Positions 58,833-64,000 of a stretch of 64,000 bases of DNA are shown here, piece by piece (position 1 is the first letter of the stretch; each line of letters opens with the position of its first letter). The stretch covers positions 1,587,598-1,651,597 of the forward strand of contig ML661799.1 in assembly GCA_007570785.1 (NCBI GenBank), given 5' to 3'. A model generated the notes under the pieces. That model searched no databases. It was not told where the DNA came from and saw only the letters and a program-made list of their open reading frames with translations. The position numbers were made by a program, and so were the translations under genes. The stretch is from Antilocapra americana. Its lineage: Eukaryota; Chordata; Mammalia; Artiodactyla; Antilocapridae.

Positions 58833-60689
58833 ATGTATGTATCACAGCTTGTTTTGTCAGTTCATGATAGTGAACATTTATATTGTATCCAGTTTTGGAC
58901 TATTGCAAATAAAGTTCCTATGAACATTCATACACAAGGCTTTGTATGGACATGCACTTATATTTCTTGTGGATGAATACCTAGGAATAGAATGGCTATG
59001 TTACATGGTAGATGTATGCTTAACTTTTTAAGAAACGGTCAAACTGTTGTCTAAAGTAGTTTCACCATTTTCATTCCCACCAGCATGTGTACGAGTTCCA
59101 TTTGCTCCACATCCTCTCACCAGTACTTGATTTGTCCAGTCCTTTAGTTTTAGTCTTTCTAATAGGTATATAATATGCCATTGCAGTTTTAATTTGAATC
59201 TCCCTTCTGACTAATGATATTGAGCATCCTTTCATGCTTATTCGCCTATGTTGTTTTTCTTCAGTAAAATATTTGTTCAAATCTTTTGCCCAATTTTAAA
59301 CTGAGTTGATTTTTTCATTACTGCATTTTGAACATTCCTTGTTTATCTGGATTCAAGTACTTTAATAGATATATGCCTTGAAAATATTTTCTCCCTGTCT
59401 GTGGCTTATCATTTCATACTCTTAACTGTATCTTTTGAAGAGCAGAAGTTTTTCATTTTGATAAAGTCCATTTTATCAATGTTTCTTTTATAGATTTTGC
59501 TTTTAGTATCACATAACTAATATTTAGTGTCATATAAGAAATCGTTGCCTAAACTGATGTCAGAAATATTTTCTCTTGTGTTTCTATGATTTTATAGTTT
59601 TTAAGTTTTACACTTGAGTCCATGATACACCTTCATTTTGTTATATGGTAAAATATATGGATGAAATAATAAATTTTTTTGCTTGTGGATTGACAATTGT
59701 TCTAACCTCATTTGTTAAAAAGACTATCCTTCCTTTGTAGATGGCTTGGGCCTCTGTCACGATCCATTTTCCATATATTTTTTAGCTTATTCTGGATTTT
59801 CTGTTCTATTCCATTGCTCCATTTGTCTACCTTGATGCCCATACCATATTTTCTTGATTACTATGGGCTTTTATGTGAGTCTTAAAATTAGGTAATGTTA
59901 ATCCTCCAACTTCTGTTCTTTTTGAACGTTGTTTTGCTTATGCATGGGTCTTGGCATTTCCATATGAATTTTAGAATCAGCTAATTGCTAATCCATGAAC
60001 ATGATATTTCTCTCCATTTATTCAGCAGTGCTTTATAGTCCTCATTGTATAGGTCTTTAATATCTTTTGTCAGATTTATCACTATTTCATTGTTTTACGA
60101 TTATTGTAACTGGCATTGTTTTTTAATGTTCATTTCTGATTGTTTACTGCTGTTATACAGACATGAAATTGATTTTGTATATTGATCCTTTATCCTGCAA
60201 CCTTACTAATCTCAGTTATTATTAGTTCTAATAACTTTTTATAAATTTCATTGAATTTTCTATAATCATGTTTGCAAATAAAGACAATTTTACTTAGTTT
60301 TTTCTAATCTGATTTCCATCTCTTTATTGCCTTATTATATTGGTTAGAATCTCCAGTACAAAGGTAAATAGAAGTAGTATGGATATCTTTGTTTTGTTCC
60401 TGAACTTAGGGAGGAAACACTCAGTCTTTCGTCATTAAATATGATAGCTGTAGGTTTTCATAGATGTTCTTTATCAAGTTGAGGAAATGTCCTTCTGTTT
60501 CTAGTTTGCTGAGACTTAGAATAGATTTTGTCATGTGCTTTCTCTGTATCTGTTTTCTTGGTTTTTTGGTTGGTTGGTTTTTAGATTAAAAGCTCCAACA
60601 TGTATTGTTTCATCGATGTTACTATTAGACCTTATCCCATTTATTAAGCCATTTCAGATAACTTCAAGTTCATAAACTTACAATGAGGT

Positions 60690-60700
60690 TATAGAGCCCA
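60690..60700. repeat. Target-site duplication, left copy
   Basis: TATAGAGCCCA, repeated exactly at 60895-60905. Confidence 0.92.
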
Positions 60701-60894
60701 GGCTTCCCTGATTGCTTAGTTGGTCAAGAATCTGCCTGCAATGTGGGAGACCTGGGTTCAGTCCCTGGGTTGGGAAGATCCCCTGGAGAAGGGAAAGGCT
60801 ACCCACTCCAGTATTCTGGCCTGGAGAGTTCCATGCACTGTATAGTCCATGAGGTCGCAAGGGGCAGACATGACTGGGCAACTTTCACTTTCAC
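60701..60894 (+). mobile_element. Bov-tA type SINE inside the KNSTRN retrocopy
   Basis: GGCTTCCCTGATTGCTTAGT to a (TTTCAC)-type tail, with a perfect 11-bp target-site duplication. It is younger than the retrocopy. Confidence 0.95.
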
Positions 60895-60905
60895 TATAGA
60901 GCCCA
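60895..60905. repeat. Target-site duplication, right copy
   Basis: Partner of 60690-60700. Confidence 0.92.
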
Positions 60906-62267
60906 ACCAGGATGGGCCAGGATGTACTCAAGCTTGGAGGGGACCGCATAGTCCTTCAGTGATATCTCCTGTGGAGCGCCTGTCCTCCAGTGTTTGTACC
61001 TGCACACCTGAATGTGCCCTTTCTCTGGCTGTGGCCGTTTAATCTCCTGATTCTAGTGCTCTGCCACTTTGTTGTCTAGAAGATTGACCCAAGCTTCCTG
61101 GCCCCATCTCTTATTAGGCCTCAAATACATACTATGAGGTTCAGGAGAGCTGGCCAGTTTGAAGGCTAAGAACACCTGCCTGAAGGATGAGCTGCCATGC
61201 CAGCATACACTGTCCTTAATCATACTGCAGAAACTGCTTTCATTCTGGAGATGGTAAGTCCTAAAAGATGATGGCCAAGAAGCAGATGCTCTAAGGGACT
61301 TACTCTGCAAGTTTATCCCCAGGAGAGAGACATGTGGCCCTCTGCTTTTTATCATATTTCTAATAGCTGTTCCATTTCCTCTAGCGCTGTTGTAAAATCA
61401 TTTACTTGACTGTTGTATAAGGTCTGTTGTCCTTTGAACTGGGCCCTCTCGTCTCCTTTCATCTTCAGCCTTACCTTTAAGGTCTGCAACTCCTCCCTCT
61501 GTTTTCTGGCTATTTCATTAAAAAGCTTCAGCTCATCTTGCAAAGTTTCTAACAGCAATGTAGAGTCCATGTGATCCATAGTGGAGTCTAGGTACGTATG
61601 ATACCAGGGTCTCACTGCCTGGGTTGAGGCCCTTGCCCTCCAAAACTGCCAGTTGTTCTGAAACTTCTCCATTAGTTCCACCTTCTGGGTCAGGTCCTTC
61701 AGCTCTCCCTGAGTTTCAGTCAACTTCTGTTGCCACTGCTTGTTGATGGCCTTTAAGAGCTGGTTCTTATCCTTGAGCTCTTCCTCTGATTTCAGTTTGC
61801 TTGGTGATTTGTGGCTCTTGCTGATGTTCCTTCTGGTGGCAGTGTCTGTAGCTTTCACCTGCCCATTCTCTCATCTTGGTCTGATGATTTTTCTAGTATC
61901 ATTCTCCAGACCTCCTGAACAAGGTCTGGAAGCATCGACTTCTTTGGACTTAACAGGCAATAGGCTCTTAGAAGTGTCTTGAGTTTGTGCGTATGTGGGT
62001 AGGCCACTACTTAACACAGAGGAGGGCTACAAGGTGTATGCCATCTTAACCATGTAACCACTGTAACAAGGTGGCATGGCTGGGGCCCAGGCACCTGCGG
62101 CTTCTACCCACAGGCCTCGTCTGAGAACTTATTTGTTTTTTATGTCCTTGCTATGTTTCTGAAACATTTTCTGAAAAAGAATTTCATCCCCTTTCTTACT
62201 GACTTCCTCTTAAATCAAGTAGATTGATGTGGAGTGGCTTTTTTAGCTTTGTCCTATGGCTTTTCTG

Positions 62268-62562
62268 GGCTTCCCTGATAGCTCAGTTGGTCAAGAATCC
62301 GCCTGCAATGCAGGAGACCCTGGTTCGATTCCTGGGTTGGGAAGATCTACTGGAGAAGGGATTGGCTACCTACTCCAGTATTCTTGGGCTTCCCTTGTGG
62401 CTCAGCTGGTAAAGAATCTACCTGCAATGTGGGAGACCTGGGTTTGATCCCTGGGTTGGGAAGATCCCCTGGAGAAGGGAAAGGCTACCCACTCTAGTAT
62501 TCTGGCCTGGAGAATTCCATGGGGTCACAAACAGTCAGACATGACTGAGTGACTTTCACTCA
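62268..62562 (+). mobile_element. Dimeric Bov-tA-type SINE, second example
   Basis: Two heads with B-boxes (GGTTCGATTCC at about 62322; GGTTTGATCCC at about 62441) are joined at CAGTATTCTTGGGCTTCCCT, the same junction as in the element at 58478. It ends GACTTTCACTCAC. No clear target-site duplication. Confidence 0.88.
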
Positions 62563-63002
62563 CATGTTATTTTAGAAACTAGAATTCTCTAACTTCAGAT
62601 TTTGTGCAGTAGAATTTAGTAATCAAATTATTTTCCCCAATGGCAAAAGTTAATTTTAATTTAAAAATCAAATCATAAACATTTCCAAAAGAGAAACAAA
62701 CCAAAAAAAAAAACCCTCTGCTACTTTAATGAACTGCTGTTCTTTAAGGCAACTTTTATCCTTTGACTTTAATAGTTTTAATAGTTTATTGGTTTCTTAC
62801 AATACTTCTATCAAACAGGAAAAAACAATATGTACATTTTTTTACCTTCTGACAGAATATTATTACCCCTTTCCTTAGGAGTAACAAAAGCAGTTTATCT
62901 ATTTGAAAGAAATTTAATGATTATCTCTTTAAGTTAAATCATTTAAATGGCATTTTAGTATGTCATATCACAGGAAATAGACATCAAAATGATATAAATG
63001 CA
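62563..63002. other. No gene seen (intron 2)
   Basis: AT-rich unique sequence with no assignable feature. Confidence 0.5.
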
Positions 63003-63250
63003 CTTATTTACAAAACAGAAATAGACTCATAGGCATAGAAAACATTTATGGTTATCAAAGAGGAAGGAGGGAAGGATAAATTGGGAATTGGGGATTATCA
63101 GATATATAATATTGTATATGAAATAGATAAATAGATAAAAAATAAACAAGGGCCCACTGTATAGCACTGGAAACTATGTTCAGTATCTCATAATAACCTA
63201 TCATGGAAAAGAATCTGAAACATGTATATTATTATCTGATATCAACTATT
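63003..63250 (+). mobile_element. Ruminant L1 3' UTR fragment
   Basis: 'acagaaatagactcataggc', 'aacaagggcccactgtatag' and 'ggaaaagaatctgaaacatg' match the terminal part of ruminant L1 elements. Confidence 0.85.
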
Positions 63251-63884
63251 TGCTATTTTCTAAGAAAAAAGTAAAAAACAATATAGCTTTTTAATCACAT
63301 GTCATCATTTACATTACACATTGTGACATTTAGGATGTTTAAGCATAAAGGTACCCGAAAAGTAAGCACATTTACCATTTGACATCTTCCTGTGGGCTGT
63401 TTTCCTTATATCTTTGAGGAAAGAAAGGCAGAATTCAGTTTGTAAAATGCTACCTATTTAGAGAAGACACAGTTGTCTAGTAGTTGGGGAAAGCTTCAGA
63501 AAAGATTACAGCAGTGGGGAGTTTCACTGCATTTTTCAGCCTGAAACTAAAACAAATAAAAAAGGGAAACAGCTTATTCCTGTTATTTTTACTTCCTCTT
63601 ATTGTGTCTTCCTTGCATGCATTAGCCTTGTGATTTGTGATTAATCAGAGGTTATTTCTAGTTGCCCCCGTAAGGAGAAGAGAAAGAAAGACGAAGAGGT
63701 TGCTTCTAAAGTTAAAACCTGTGGTCCATCATTTAGTATTTCAGTTCAGCCAGTTGTAGGAATAATTTGAAAGATAGATGGAAACTATCGTGTGTATTTG
63801 CTGAAAATCCTTATGGAAGAGAAGTATGTATAGAGTCAAGCTGAGAATTTTATTATGAAGGAAATTATTTCCTTAGAAAAGCAC
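63251..63884. other. No gene seen (intron 2)
   Basis: Unique sequence. I recognise no exon. Confidence 0.5.
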
Positions 63885-64000
63885 AGCAATAAGTCTATTC
63901 CATGAAACCATTCTTGTGTGTGCACAAGGATGCTCATTGCAGTATTGTTTAATACAGTATTTGAAAGATATAAACAGCCTAAAATATCCATCAGTAAAAA
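63885..64000 (+). mobile_element. L1 fragment, cut by window end
   Basis: 'ggatgctcattgcagtattg' and 'cagcctaaaatatccatcag' match L1 sequence downstream of ORF2. It continues beyond the window. Confidence 0.65.

Larger units (their letters stand above)
58085..60555 (-). mobile_element. Old L1 LINE, reverse strand, interrupted
   Basis: Reverse L1: 3' UTR/ORF2 end ('gctttattgagataaaattt', 'ttcctatgaacattcataca', 'attcccaccagcatgtgtac'), running into ORF2 to about 60555 ('tgtcatgtgctttctctgta'). It is broken by many stops. A dimeric SINE is inserted at 58478-58820, and at its right side a KNSTRN retrocopy begins. Confidence 0.8.
60584..62220 (-). pseudogene. KNSTRN: KNSTRN processed pseudogene (kinastrin/SKAP retrocopy)
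   Basis: The - strand carries an intronless copy of most of the KNSTRN mRNA. The parental protein is a small kinetochore and spindle-plus-end protein with a C-terminal coiled coil. Seen here are an N-terminal remnant (about 62000-62200, in shifting frames with stops), TSKSLLPVKSKEVD (about 61930-61975), then a 168-codon open frame at 61352-61858 containing KSEEELKDKNQLL, LTETQGELKDLTQKVEL and MDSTLLLETLQDELKLFNE, ending EEMEQLLEI-stop. That frame starts with GTG, not ATG. A 3' UTR-like stretch continues left to an AATAAA (complement at about 60640) and a decayed A-rich tail at 60556-60583. A SINE splits the UTR. There are stops upstream, so it is a pseudogene. It lies antisense in CTTNBP2NL intron 2. 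Confidence 0.85.
52586..64000 (+). other. CTTNBP2NL: CTTNBP2NL intron 2 (extends past window)
   Basis: It begins with a donor (GTATGTT) at 52586. I looked for the next coding exon of the coiled coil and did not find it before 64000, so the intron is longer than 11.4 kb. Confidence 0.75.

Noticed and set aside
52586..64000. Search for the second coding exon of CTTNBP2NL
   Set aside because: I found no frame continuing the coiled coil after the first exon; it must lie beyond 64000.

Overview
This is mammalian nuclear DNA from a ruminant, most likely a bovid. The evidence is the repeat content: BovB (RTE-type) LINEs on both strands, tRNA-derived Bov-tA/Bov-A SINEs, cetartiodactyl CHR SINEs, ruminant L1 3' ends, and older MIR, L2, MLT1 and mariner-type relics. 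There are no bacterial-style operons, CRISPR arrays or plasmid functions. Most long reading frames are transposon-derived or chance openings.

The one host gene I can support is the 5' part of CTTNBP2NL on the + strand. A CpG-island promoter lies at about 36470-37080, with an ETS/CRE composite, two inverted CCAAT boxes 32 bp apart and GC boxes. A probable non-coding first exon ends at a splice donor after 36882. The first coding exon (ATG at 52487, 33 codons, donor after 52585) matches the N-terminus of CTTNBP2NL, a coiled-coil protein of striatin/PP2A (STRIPAK) assemblies. Intron 1 is about 15.6 kb. Intron 2 runs off the right edge, and I do not see the next coding exon.

Region by region: 1-9.5 kb is a nested transposon pile (a reverse-strand retroviral solo LTR, three successive L1 3' segments, and a near full-length but decayed 3.37 kb BovB inside the third L1, with a 15-bp target-site duplication carrying one mismatch). 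9.5-36 kb is upstream intergenic sequence with scattered MIR, L2, L1, MLT1 and SINE insertions and a SINE-BovB-SINE cluster at 34.4-35.4 kb. 36-37 kb is the promoter. 37-52 kb is intron 1, which carries a diverged 200-bp duplication, a 163-bp near-perfect palindrome, an MLT1 split by a CHR SINE, a mariner MITE and a TG microsatellite. 52.5-64 kb is intron 2, with a short GC-rich hairpin, an old reverse-strand L1, a KNSTRN processed pseudogene on the - strand, and two SINEs sharing the same dimeric structure.

I found no new multi-gene system. The observations most worth a second look are the intronic palindrome at 43539-43701 with its 17-bp direct repeats, the hairpin at 57260-57328, the paired block at 39790/40450, the KNSTRN retrocopy with a compensated frameshift, and the shared-junction dimeric SINEs. 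Repeat family names and edges were assigned by eye from remembered consensus sequences, so subfamily names and outer boundaries are approximate unless a target-site duplication is given.
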